DNA of 6,159 nt. Source: Candidatus Poribacteria bacterium. GTDB taxonomy: Bacteria > Poribacteria > DTPJ01 > WJIO01. Under the pieces are notes generated by a model that was not told the DNA's origin, ran no database searches, and worked only from the letters and a program-made list of their open reading frames with translations. Below are positions 1 through 6,159 of this stretch, in pieces; position 1 is the stretch's first letter; every line of letters begins with the position of its first letter. The translations under genes were made by a program, and so were the position numbers. Location: positions 1 to 6,159 of the forward strand of contig WJIO01000429.1 of assembly GCA_014730235.1 (NCBI GenBank), written 5' to 3'.

Positions 1-1
1 A

Positions 2-481
2 TATGATTCTTATAAATCAAGTGATGAAGAACTTATTGCCCATACTATTATCTATTCACCAGAGACTCAATTCCTTCATGGAAAAGATTCTATTTCAAGT
101 TTTGATTCCCTACTAAGCCATTTTCGTGGGATTAACCTTCTGGTTGATTTTTGGGCATCTTGGTGTCCACCTTGTAGATATGAATTTCGGTTTGCTGATT
201 CTCTATATGATTTTCTACAAGATCACAATTTTCAGATGCTATATATTTCAACCGACGAAAATGAAACCAAATGGCGTAACACAATCCATAACTACGATTT
301 AAAAGGGTTTCATTATAGAATTTCTGACCCTGACTTGAAACGTGAGCTTAGGAGAATTGTACATTTTCTCCCAACATATATGATTGTTGATAGTACCGGT
401 AATATTGTTGAGTTTGATGCAGAAAAACCACACACAAAATCCAAATTATACAAACAGCTACTTGAAGTAAAACTCAGATAG
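2..481 (+). CDS. TlpA-family thioredoxin-like protein, C-terminal part (5' end outside window)
   Basis: The frame is open from the first bases of the window to a TAG at 479-481 and gives 159 residues; no start is visible, so the N-terminus, and any signal peptide or extra N-terminal domain, lies upstream. The core is a thioredoxin fold of the TlpA/AhpC-TSA type. The beta strand LLVDFWASW leads into the redox motif WCPPCR (cysteines at partial residues 55 and 58, codons from 164). A later strand is LYIST, and the likely cis-proline is P124 in HFLPTYMIVD, followed by the typical D-x-x-G-N-I turn. TlpA-like proteins are usually membrane-anchored or periplasmic thiol reductases, and in Bacteroidota they often follow a DUF4369-like domain; neither feature can be checked here. 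The short C-terminal tail EKPHTKSKLYKQLL matches the usual end of these proteins, so the 3' end looks intact. The exact substrate is unknown. Confidence 0.9.
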   Translation, partial: YDSYKSSDEELIAHTIIYSPETQFLHGKDSISSFDSLLSHFRGINLLVDFWASWCPPCRYEFRFADSLYDFLQDHNFQMLYISTDENETKWRNTIHNYDLKGFHYRISDPDLKRELRRIVHFLPTYMIVDSTGNIVEFDAEKPHTKSKLYKQLLEVKLR

Positions 482-590
482 GATGTAGAACAACACACTA
501 AAGCCGACCGCTTAACTTAACTACATACCTAAATTTTGATATCTAGATATTAGAACCTCTATCTATCCAAGTCAAGAGTCATAATTGGTC

Positions 591-661
591 ATGAGTTCAA
601 ATTCATGGAGACATCATTACTTACCAGAATTTTACCTTCGAGGATTCACAAACGACAATGG
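591..661 (+). pseudogene. DUF4238-like gene, N-terminal fragment interrupted by the IS
   Basis: An ATG at 591 opens a frame that reads MSSNSW, then RHHYLPEFYLRGF, then TNDNG, up to the IS boundary at 661/662. The HHY-[IVL]-P-[QE]-FYL-[RK]-x-F pattern near the N-terminus is the hallmark I associate with DUF4238 proteins, which are normally a few hundred residues long and of unknown function. Only about 23 host codons remain. The frame runs on into the IS end repeats and stops at TGA 717-719, so at most a 42-residue chimeric peptide could be made. The rest of the gene is not on the other side of the IS: joining 661 to 3350 in this frame reaches a stop within about 14 codons. A purine-rich AAGAG lies around 572-577, rather far upstream for a ribosome binding site. 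The family call rests on this short motif only. Confidence 0.7.
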
Positions 662-777
662 TGCATATTCCTGCGATTTCGGACACCTGTTCCCGCCGAA
701 AGCGGACAGTCAGTCCTGAGTTATCCGGACATCCGTTCCTGAGTTATCCGGACAGTCGTTCCCGGGCAAAACGGACA
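662..777. repeat. IS21 end, istB side: terminal inverted repeat plus five 23-bp-phased sites
   Basis: The motif CGGACA recurs at 680, 703, 726, 749 and 772, exactly every 23 bp. Each copy is preceded by a TTCC/TCCTG-like box about 12 bp upstream, which defines five tandem units (about 663-685, 686-708, 709-731, 732-754, 755-777). Units 3 and 4 share the identical 18-mer TCCTGAGTTATCCGGACA; the middle of the other units varies. The orientation is inverted relative to the array at the other end. Repeated sites at IS21 ends are known transposase (IstA) binding sites, and that is the likely role here. The outermost unit carries the terminal TGCATATTC. It is one base shorter (24 bp from the tip to the end of CGGACA) than its counterpart at the other end (25 bp). 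Confidence 0.88.
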
Positions 778-819
778 CCTGTTCATCACACATTTTCGCA
801 GTCACTTTCATGCCTAAAT

Positions 820-1557
820 TTAGTTGTTTTTGTATTTCGTTCTCATTGATTCAACACCATCAAGTTCGATTCTATGTGAACTATGTACCAGTCTATCGAG
901 GATGGCATCTGCGATAGTTGGTTCTCCTATGATCTCATGCCATTTGCTTACAGGCAGTTGAGAAGCAATGATCGTTGATCTTTTACCATGCCGGTCCTCA
1001 AGGAGTTCCAGCATCATCAGTCTCTGGATATTTTCCAGGGGCTTAAGACCAAAATCATCCAGTATCAAAAGATCCAACTTCTCTATCTTATTGATTTCTT
1101 TGATATAACTGCCATCTGCCTTGGCCATCTTCAGTTCATCAAACAGTTTTGTGCAGTTTCGGTAATAGACTTTGTGGCCATGTTGACAAGCCTGTTGACC
1201 CAGGGCAGAGGCGAGGAAGCTTTTCCCCAGACCGGTGGATCCGGTTATGATTACATTCTGTCGCCGGGTGATCCAGTCACACGTGGATAGTCTTAAGATC
1301 ACATTCTTATCCAAGTTTCTCTTAAAGACATAATCAATCTCCTCCATGCTGGCTTGATAGCGGAACCGGGCCTTGGCCATCAATCGGTGAAGCCGCCGGT
1401 TGTATCGGTCGTCCCATTCTGCTTGTACCAGATGAGCGATGATTTCATCGGTAGTAAAATCCCGGCCCTTGTTCGATTCAGTCATCTCCCTGTAGGCCCG
1501 ACTAAAGCCGCTAAGGCGCATTTCTTCAAGTTTTTGCATTGTTACTGTTAAGCTCAT
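820..1557 (-). CDS. istB: IS21-family helper ATPase IstB
   Basis: This is the AAA+ ATPase of IS21 transposition. In this family it assembles on target DNA and, with IstA, selects and activates the insertion site. From the ATG at 1557 the protein has 245 residues, normal for IstB. The N-terminal region contains the family pattern TMQKLEEMRLSGF...AYREM. Walker A is GSTGLGKS (residues 106-113), Walker B is LLILDDFG (163-170), a sensor-like strand is IIASQLP, and a candidate arginine finger sits in ILDRLVH (R222). The frame also allows a GTG two codons earlier (1561-1563). I prefer ATG 1557 because an AAAAGAG stretch lies a suitable distance upstream and the protein then begins MSLTV. It starts 15 bp after the istA stop, so the two are probably co-transcribed and translationally linked. 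No motif is damaged. Confidence 0.95.
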   Translation of the reverse strand: MSLTVTMQKLEEMRLSGFSRAYREMTESNKGRDFTTDEIIAHLVQAEWDDRYNRRLHRLMAKARFRYQASMEEIDYVFKRNLDKNVILRLSTCDWITRRQNVIITGSTGLGKSFLASALGQQACQHGHKVYYRNCTKLFDELKMAKADGSYIKEINKIEKLDLLILDDFGLKPLENIQRLMMLELLEDRHGKRSTIIASQLPVSKWHEIIGEPTIADAILDRLVHSSHRIELDGVESMRTKYKNN

Positions 1558-1572
1558 AATCACTCTTTTTTG

Positions 1573-3120
1573 TTATTTGTAATGTTCTTTTCCCCGGATA
1601 TTATCATGGAGAGGAAGCTTCATCTCAACCGTTTTTTCTTCTTCCAGCTTGTGGATATTGTTCTTCAAGGCGTTTTCCAGGAACCTGTAGGATATGTGGT
1701 TAAACTCAATGGCTCTGTGGCAGACTTTCTCCATATCGGCCGGATCATATTTCTTACCAAGCTGTAGGACTCCCATACAAGATTTAAAAGCTTGCTGTGG
1801 GTGTTCCTTGCTTTCCAGCAGAAGGTTTATGAAGGTCTCCACTGATCCGCCGATGTTAGATGCCCACTTGATAAACCTATCTGTATTCCATCCCTCTACG
1901 AACTGGTGGGAGGCCGGCATATGGCTTGGTTCAGTTGTGTACCCATACTTCTTGCGATCTCTTGCGTGAACAGCGATCCGTATACCATCCTTGAAGATCT
2001 CCACCATTCTGGAGGTATATTTCGTTTTGACCTTCTTTCCCGTGTATTTAAAGGGAACACTGTAATAGTGCCGGTCCTCCTTCAAATAAACATGATGGTT
2101 GTATTCGACTTTCGATACCTGGTATTGCTTGATCTCATAGCGCTCAGACGGCAAGGGCTTCAGGGCATCCTTCTCGATCTCATTAAACAACTCTCTGCGA
2201 CTGATATCCCGGCGTTGGAACGGCGCATTGTTCACTTTCTCCAGCTCCTTCCATATAGCCTCATTCAGTTCCCTCAAAGAAAAGAACTGATGGTTACGCA
2301 TCACAGCAAAGATCCTTTGGTATACGATCCGAACTGCATTTTCAACCAAGGGTTTATCCTTGGGCTTTACCGGACGGGTTGGTAGGATTACCGTGTTATA
2401 ATGCCGGGCCAGATCATGATAGGTCTCATTCAGCAAAGGTTCATAGTTACAGGCCTTGGTCACCGCTGATTTTAAATTGTCAGGACATATTCCATTGGTC
2501 ACCCCACCGTAGTACCAACATGAGTTCTCATTTACCCATATCCAGTCCTCCAGCTTCTGGCTGTTTAAGGCTTCAACATAGATCAGCTGACTGGCGCCCA
2601 GGACCGAGATAAATATCTCTGCCTCGTGAACCTCTCCTGTTTCAATGTCATAGTAGTGCATCTTCTTACCGGTAAAATCTGCATAGATCAGATCACCGGC
2701 CTTATGTTCGATATGCATGGATGGATTTAACTTGCTCTCCCACATTCGATAGTAGTGACAGAAACGAGAGTAGCTGAACCCATCAGGATGTTTGGACTTG
2801 TATTCTTCCCACAGCAGATACAGGGTAACACCAACCCTGGAGAGCTCTCGTTGATACTGTGGGAACTCCTTCGAAAGAGTTTCGTAGAGTGGGTTGGAGG
2901 TCCGGTTGCCTTTTTCAAATATCTCAACAATATCCTTGTCTTCCATCTGTAAAATATCCCGGTATGTGAGCCCCGAACGCTTAAACTCAGCAATGTATTC
3001 ACCCACGCTGGTTTTGCTTATCCCTACTGCATCGGCAGTCTTACGGATGCTGAACTTCAGCTCCAGGTTTAATCGTAGTACTTCTCTTATTTTTTCCACG
3101 TCTGTTCGCTTTCTTGGCAT
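1573..3120 (-). CDS. istA: IS21-family DDE transposase IstA
   Basis: This is the catalytic transposase of the element, cutting and joining the IS ends. It is 515 residues long, typical for IstA. An N-terminal helix-turn-helix covers about residues 22-43 (SIRKTADAVGISKTSVGEYI), the part that reads the end repeats. The RNase H-like core follows, with the probable catalytic triad D148 (LIYADFTG), D214 (CPDNLKSAV) and E260 (PKDKPLVENAV); the KPKDKP-x-VE context is characteristic of IS21. After the core comes a beta-rich region around 335-385 (YQVSKVEYNHHVYLKEDRHY), as in other IstA proteins. The C-terminus is charged and helical and may contact IstB. The start at ATG 3120 is supported by a GGAGG seven bases upstream. 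The frame is intact, so activity is plausible. Confidence 0.96.
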   Translation of the reverse strand: MPRKRTDVEKIREVLRLNLELKFSIRKTADAVGISKTSVGEYIAEFKRSGLTYRDILQMEDKDIVEIFEKGNRTSNPLYETLSKEFPQYQRELSRVGVTLYLLWEEYKSKHPDGFSYSRFCHYYRMWESKLNPSMHIEHKAGDLIYADFTGKKMHYYDIETGEVHEAEIFISVLGASQLIYVEALNSQKLEDWIWVNENSCWYYGGVTNGICPDNLKSAVTKACNYEPLLNETYHDLARHYNTVILPTRPVKPKDKPLVENAVRIVYQRIFAVMRNHQFFSLRELNEAIWKELEKVNNAPFQRRDISRRELFNEIEKDALKPLPSERYEIKQYQVSKVEYNHHVYLKEDRHYYSVPFKYTGKKVKTKYTSRMVEIFKDGIRIAVHARDRKKYGYTTEPSHMPASHQFVEGWNTDRFIKWASNIGGSVETFINLLLESKEHPQQAFKSCMGVLQLGKKYDPADMEKVCHRAIEFNHISYRFLENALKNNIHKLEEEKTVEMKLPLHDNIRGKEHYK

Positions 3121-3127
3121 GTATTAT

Positions 3128-3132
3128 CCTCC
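3128..3132 (-). promoter_or_regulatory. Strong Shine-Dalgarno sequence for istA
   Basis: Read on the minus strand, GGAGG (within ACGGAGGATAATACATG) sits seven bases before the istA ATG, a near-ideal ribosome binding site that fixes the start. The host genes here show nothing comparable. The 89 bp between the istA start and the end-repeat array (3121-3209) must hold the istA promoter; I could not identify convincing -10/-35 or Bacteroidota-type boxes in it. Confidence 0.8.
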
Positions 3133-3209
3133 GTTTGGTTTGGTTCAAAAACCAGCAGAGGTAAGAAAAACTCGTGGAAAATGTGTGCTGTTTTGGATCT
3201 CTAGGGAAG

Positions 3210-3349
3210 TGTCCGTTTTCAGCAAGAATCACTGTCCGTTTTCAACAGGAATCCGTGTCCGCTTTCAGCAAGAATCGATGTCCGTTTTCGTCAGGAATGA
3301 GTGTCCGTTTTGGTCAGGAATGAGTGTCCGTTTTGGTCAAGAATATGCA
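3210..3349. repeat. IS21 end, istA side: six 23-bp-phased sites plus terminal inverted repeat
   Basis: TGTCCG (TGTCCGCTTT in one copy) recurs at 3210, 3233, 3256, 3279, 3302 and 3325, exactly every 23 bp. Each is followed by TTTTC/G-x-x-CA-A/G-GAAT, giving a consensus close to TGTCCGTTTTSRKCARGAAT. The units here are more alike than those at the opposite end, and units 4 and 5 differ by very few bases. The final unit ends GAATATGCA at 3349, the mirror of the other tip. These are the presumed IstA binding sites. They also lie directly upstream of istA, so transposase binding could repress its own promoter; that last point is inference. Confidence 0.9.
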
Positions 3350-3384
3350 ATCAGAATCTATTTTTCTACATATACCAATTATTT

Positions 3385-4584
3385 ATGAGTCATCCAGCAC
3401 TTGATATTGAAAATTGGGAACTTATAAAATTTGAGAAAAAATTTGAATTCCCTGTTAGGAAACAAGTTCTATACAATGCATTGAAAATTGATGCTAGAAA
3501 GTTTTATTTCTTCTTGAAAGAGAAATTTGGTGAACCAAATATTAATTACCAACAGGTGAAGAAATTATTTCTTGAGAGACGTATGATAGGGTTTGGTGAT
3601 TGGTGTTATGTTTTTGTCACCCATGACAACTTAGTGATTGTGACAGGTGATGACTTAATCAATATTGCAGTTTTATCAATTAATGAACCACCTGTAGAGA
3701 TTGACTTTGAGATATTTGGTCAGCAGCTCAATAATTATTTGGAAAATTTCGATTTGAATAAGTATGACAACATCCAATATGATATCTATGTGAATTATGG
3801 ATTTTTCCTAAATGAATTGATACAGGAATATATAACAAAGGTTAACCAAAAGATACCACTCGCTCCAAATGAACTTGAATTTAGGCTTGATGAAATGGAC
3901 TCAAATGATCCTATGATTAAATATAAGCATTTGGAATATGCAAGGGACTATAACGGATGGCTCAGAGCCACTCTGGAACGTGCAACCATTTCGTTGCAAA
4001 TACAAATTCTTATGCCTATCCATTTTGAGTCATTGGTTGACTTAGCTTTCAGAATTAAACTTAAGGGGAAATATTATAATGAGAATAAAAACTATGGAGA
4101 TGAACGCAGGAAAAAGAACATATTTGAGTTTTACGAAGGGCTTAACTTACATGGGAAACTTGAAGAAATCCAGAAAAAATGCTTTAGTGTGAATAAAAAT
4201 AAAATGACTGCTTTGATTAGAAAAGCAAAAAACTACAATTTCCGTAGAATGAGAAACAAGCTATTACACGGGAATTCATTATTTTTAAAAAACCTAAATC
4301 TACATTATTATTTTGACAGTAAATATGTGATAGGGTTTCCTGATAGACATAGGGCAGAAAGAGTAATTTCTGAGTCAATTAGTCAAACCCTAATAAATGA
4401 AAAGGTAGATAACGTAATAAAATATTATACTAGACTTAATCAACAGTTCCTAGAAGTTTTTGATGATAAGGGTAAATTTAAAAATCTAGCAAGTGGGATA
4501 GTTTTTGGACACAATCGGAGGGGTGGAGGTTCAATAGGAGTAGGAATTTCAAATTCGAACGATTTGCTATTACCAACAGAATAA
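3385..4584 (+). CDS. HEPN-motif protein of unknown family, candidate ribonuclease
   Basis: This is a 399-residue protein, apparently soluble: I see no signal peptide or membrane segment. I do not recognise the full-length family. The clear landmark is R290-N-K-L-L-H295-G in the context FRRMRNKLLHGNSL (codons 4252-4269). It fits the HEPN superfamily motif R-[N/polar]-x-x-x-H, whose Arg and His form the active site in metal-independent RNases such as many toxins and anti-phage effectors. The helices before it (about 195-285, including LQIQILMPIHFESLVDLAFRI) fit an all-alpha HEPN bundle. The N-terminal 190 residues are mixed and acidic, perhaps a sensing or binding part (inference). The tail (376-392) is Gly/Ser/Asn-rich. 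ATG 3385 is chosen because it is the first ATG in host DNA. The frame also opens upstream to GTG 3301 inside the IS, just after TGA 3298-3300, so a truncated or replaced N-terminus cannot be excluded. No Shine-Dalgarno is seen. Confidence 0.8.
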   Translation: MSHPALDIENWELIKFEKKFEFPVRKQVLYNALKIDARKFYFFLKEKFGEPNINYQQVKKLFLERRMIGFGDWCYVFVTHDNLVIVTGDDLINIAVLSINEPPVEIDFEIFGQQLNNYLENFDLNKYDNIQYDIYVNYGFFLNELIQEYITKVNQKIPLAPNELEFRLDEMDSNDPMIKYKHLEYARDYNGWLRATLERATISLQIQILMPIHFESLVDLAFRIKLKGKYYNENKNYGDERRKKNIFEFYEGLNLHGKLEEIQKKCFSVNKNKMTALIRKAKNYNFRRMRNKLLHGNSLFLKNLNLHYYFDSKYVIGFPDRHRAERVISESISQTLINEKVDNVIKYYTRLNQQFLEVFDDKGKFKNLASGIVFGHNRRGGGSIGVGISNSNDLLLPTE

Positions 4585-4620
4585 GAAAGTGTAGCGATTC
4601 ATAAGGAATATTTGGGAAAT

Positions 4621-6159
4621 CTATTCTCCAGGGATACCGTAGCCTGCGAAATCAACTAAGTAAACATATCCAACATCTCTTGCATTTTGACACCACTGAT
4701 TTGAGTAATTTGTTTCATGATCTTGATCAAATTTAACAGTGTCCTCATATTCCCAGACTACAATTTCATTAACCACGTACCCTCTGCAAGACCGATATTC
4801 CAATAATTGACCTGCATCTCTAGATAACCGACCTATTGCTCTAGTGGAGCCTTCTTTAAAAAGTTCATGTATATCAAAAGGATTGCCATTATTGGGAACC
4901 GTTCTTCGTTTCACAAAAATAAAATCTCCACTATTAACATTATCTCTAATAAATCCATTAACCCCGTTTCTATAGTTGTAAACGTTGGCAGCCCAACCAA
5001 TGAATAGTTTCTTTATTTCTGGATGAACAGGAATTCCTATTTGAACTTGATTTTCTTCTGGAATGGCTAAAGTTTCATTTTTGAGAAGAGCATATTCTCT
5101 CCTATGCCTGAATACCAGCAGCCTGTATTTAGCACGAGTAAATGATACAAATGCAAGTCGTTTTTCTTCTTCTAATTGTTCCTTAATATCTTCAGGATCT
5201 TCTAGGTTATCGATATTTAAAGGAAGATTTGAAAATGATGGTGGGATAATAACACAATCAAATTCAAGACCTTTTACTTTATGCATGGTAGTGAGGACAA
5301 TCTCGGTCTCTATTTGATTAGGAGATACTTTCTCAAGGTGTTTCTCATATATTTTATATAACTGACCATCATCCTTATAAGTTAGCTCTTTAATAAAATC
5401 AACTAATTCTGTGAACGTATTATTTTCGTCAGTTTCATCAAAATATTCAAGAACTACTGCGTGCATTACTCTTAGATAGAAATGATTCCAATTTGGATGG
5501 TGCTCAATCTGTTCATTTATATAAGCACTAAAACTCTGCTTAAAATCATTCGGTATAGATTGTCCTATATTTCCTCTCAAATAGGATATTACTTCATGGC
5601 ATTCACGAATCCTTGTAAATTCATATGGTAAACTCCCCTGTATGCGGATTCTAATATTTTGAAGGTCTTGACTTTTTAATTTTTGAAATCCTCTGAATAC
5701 TTCATTATTAGTTCTGAAAAGAATTGCGATTTGCTTGTAAGGTTTCTGATTTACTCTTTCGTCCAGAATATCTGGAAGGATATTCCACCAGTCTATCCGT
5801 TCAATTGTTCTGTTATATACCTTTGCATAATTATCTAAGAATTCACCACCAGGTTCTCTTGTAGGATTAGGAATAAGGTGTTTGTGTTCTTCTGGAAGTT
5901 TAAGTATTTCTGTTGCTAACTCTAGAATTTTGGGGTAAGACCTATGATTATCGTATAAATAAAAAACTCTGGGGCTGAATATTGAATTGAAATCATCATA
6001 ATATGGCCAAGGAGACATACTACCCCCTTCTTTAAGCCGCTCATATCCATAAATACTTTGATTTGGATCACCGATTATGAAAAGATAAGCCTGTGTAAGC
6101 TGCTGAACTCTATTTAGAAGATTTATCCTGACGTTATTGATATCCTGAAATTCGTCAAC
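4621..6159 (-). CDS. UvrD/Rep-like SF1 DNA helicase with extended C-terminus (N-terminus outside window)
   Basis: The frame is open from the right edge of the window to TAG 4621-4623, giving 512 residues. The ATG at 6018 is internal, because coding sequence with helicase motifs continues upstream to 6159. Motifs in order (partial numbering): II VDEFQD (1-6, ATPase acid pair), III IIGDPNQSIYGY (28-39), IV DNHRS (70-74), IVa AILFRTNNE (about 145-153), a UvrD-like GSLPYEFTRIRE segment (175-186), V TTMHKVKGLEFD (290-301) and VI EEEKRLAFVSFTRAK (330-344). Walker A and the Q motif lie beyond the window. The protein should be an ATP-driven 3'-5' DNA translocase. About 160 residues follow motif VI, seemingly beta-rich (SGDFIFVKRR, AIGRLSRDAGQLL, GYVYLVDFAGYG), with no nuclease motif that I can see. 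It converges on the HEPN gene with a 36-bp gap and no obvious terminator. Stand-alone UvrD-like helicases occur in defence systems such as Gabija (GajB), but this one seems longer than GajB. Confidence 0.92.
   Translation of the reverse strand, partial: VDEFQDINNVRINLLNRVQQLTQAYLFIIGDPNQSIYGYERLKEGGSMSPWPYYDDFNSIFSPRVFYLYDNHRSYPKILELATEILKLPEEHKHLIPNPTREPGGEFLDNYAKVYNRTIERIDWWNILPDILDERVNQKPYKQIAILFRTNNEVFRGFQKLKSQDLQNIRIRIQGSLPYEFTRIRECHEVISYLRGNIGQSIPNDFKQSFSAYINEQIEHHPNWNHFYLRVMHAVVLEYFDETDENNTFTELVDFIKELTYKDDGQLYKIYEKHLEKVSPNQIETEIVLTTMHKVKGLEFDCVIIPPSFSNLPLNIDNLEDPEDIKEQLEEEKRLAFVSFTRAKYRLLVFRHRREYALLKNETLAIPEENQVQIGIPVHPEIKKLFIGWAANVYNYRNGVNGFIRDNVNSGDFIFVKRRTVPNNGNPFDIHELFKEGSTRAIGRLSRDAGQLLEYRSCRGYVVNEIVVWEYEDTVKFDQDHETNYSNQWCQNARDVGYVYLVDFAGYGIPGE

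Larger units (their letters stand above)
662..3349 (-). mobile_element. Complete IS21-family insertion sequence (istA-istB), 2688 bp
   Basis: The element has the full IS21 plan: istA followed closely by istB on the same (minus) strand, flanked by inverted, multiply repeated ends. The outermost sequences are TGCATATTCCTG at 662-673 and its inverted partner CAAGAATATGCA at 3338-3349, giving the TG...CA termini expected for this family. Both genes are open along their full length with catalytic motifs intact, so the copy looks potentially active. IS21 elements normally make 4-8 bp target duplications. Here the left flank ends ...GACAATGG and the right flank begins ATCAGAATC, and no duplication is visible. 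The element is visibly richer in G+C than its flanks. It lies inside a DUF4238-like gene on the left and 35 bp upstream of the HEPN-protein start codon on the right. Confidence 0.93.

Noticed and set aside
539-550. Perfect 12-bp palindrome ATATCTAGATAT between the TlpA gene and the DUF4238 fragment
   Set aside because: It is short, AT-rich and has no loop or T-run, so it is not a convincing terminator or operator; chance is sufficient in this base composition.
584-612. A stem-loop with TTCAAAT in the loop (CATGA...TCATG), resembling a tRNA T-arm
   Set aside because: The loop is eight bases, the remaining tRNA arms and CCA end are not present, and the stretch is better explained as the start of the DUF4238-like coding sequence.
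662-777. Evenly spaced repeats considered as a CRISPR array or iteron origin
   Set aside because: The 23-bp units are contiguous without unique spacers, occur inverted at the other end, and flank istA/istB, so they are IS21 end repeats.
595-3384. An open frame that would run from 595-661 directly into the HEPN gene if the IS were cut out exactly (ATG 658 followed by GAT CAG AAT)
   Set aside because: The open stretch before the IS is only about 22 codons, which is likely by chance, and a different frame there gives a recognisable DUF4238 N-terminus. Without a target duplication the original junction cannot be assumed.
4585-4620. Bidirectional terminator between the convergent genes
   Set aside because: Only a five-pair GAATA/TATTC stem with an 11-base loop is present, partly inside the helicase gene, with no T-run; not strong enough to annotate.
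4621-6159. Assignment of the helicase as GajB of a Gabija system
   Set aside because: The part seen is already about 512 residues without the Walker A region, longer than a typical whole GajB, and the gene that would encode the GajA partner is not in the window.

Overview
The window is an AT-rich chromosomal segment, most likely from the Bacteroidota. That placement rests on three things: a TlpA-type thioredoxin with a WCPPC motif, host genes without clear Shine-Dalgarno sequences, and an overall codon and base feel typical of that phylum. It is an inference from style, not a marker-gene assignment. A complete IS21-family insertion sequence (about 662-3349) splits the window into two host parts.

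Left part (1-661): the 3' end of a TlpA/thioredoxin-like gene on the plus strand (stop at 481). After a 109-bp gap come the first 23-24 codons of a second plus-strand gene starting at 591. Its N-terminus contains RHHYLPEFYLRGF, which I recognise as the start of DUF4238-type proteins. The gene is cut off at 661 by the IS.

Middle (662-3349): an IS21-family element of 2688 bp whose genes run on the minus strand. istA (DDE transposase, 515 aa) is followed 15 bp later by istB (AAA+ ATPase, 245 aa). Both ends carry arrays of binding-site-like repeats in an exact 23-bp phase: five units at the istB-side end and six at the istA-side end, in inverted orientation. The outermost bases are TGCATATTC / GAATATGCA. 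No target duplication flanks the element, and the sequence to its right does not continue the DUF4238 gene. The simplest reading is that DNA between the left and right flanks was lost after or during insertion.

Right part (3350-6159): a 399-aa plus-strand protein of unknown family with a textbook HEPN ribonuclease motif (RNKLLH, R-x4-H followed by G) begins 36 bp after the IS. It converges, with a 36-bp gap, on a minus-strand UvrD/Rep-like SF1 helicase. That helicase shows motifs II to VI plus a roughly 160-aa C-terminal extension, and its N-terminus lies beyond 6159.

A HEPN candidate RNase, a stand-alone UvrD-like helicase, a DUF4238 remnant and a mobile element together look like an accessory or defence-island neighbourhood. 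The HEPN and helicase genes are convergent, so the sequence does not show that they form one operon. Any partner of the helicase would lie upstream of it, outside the window.
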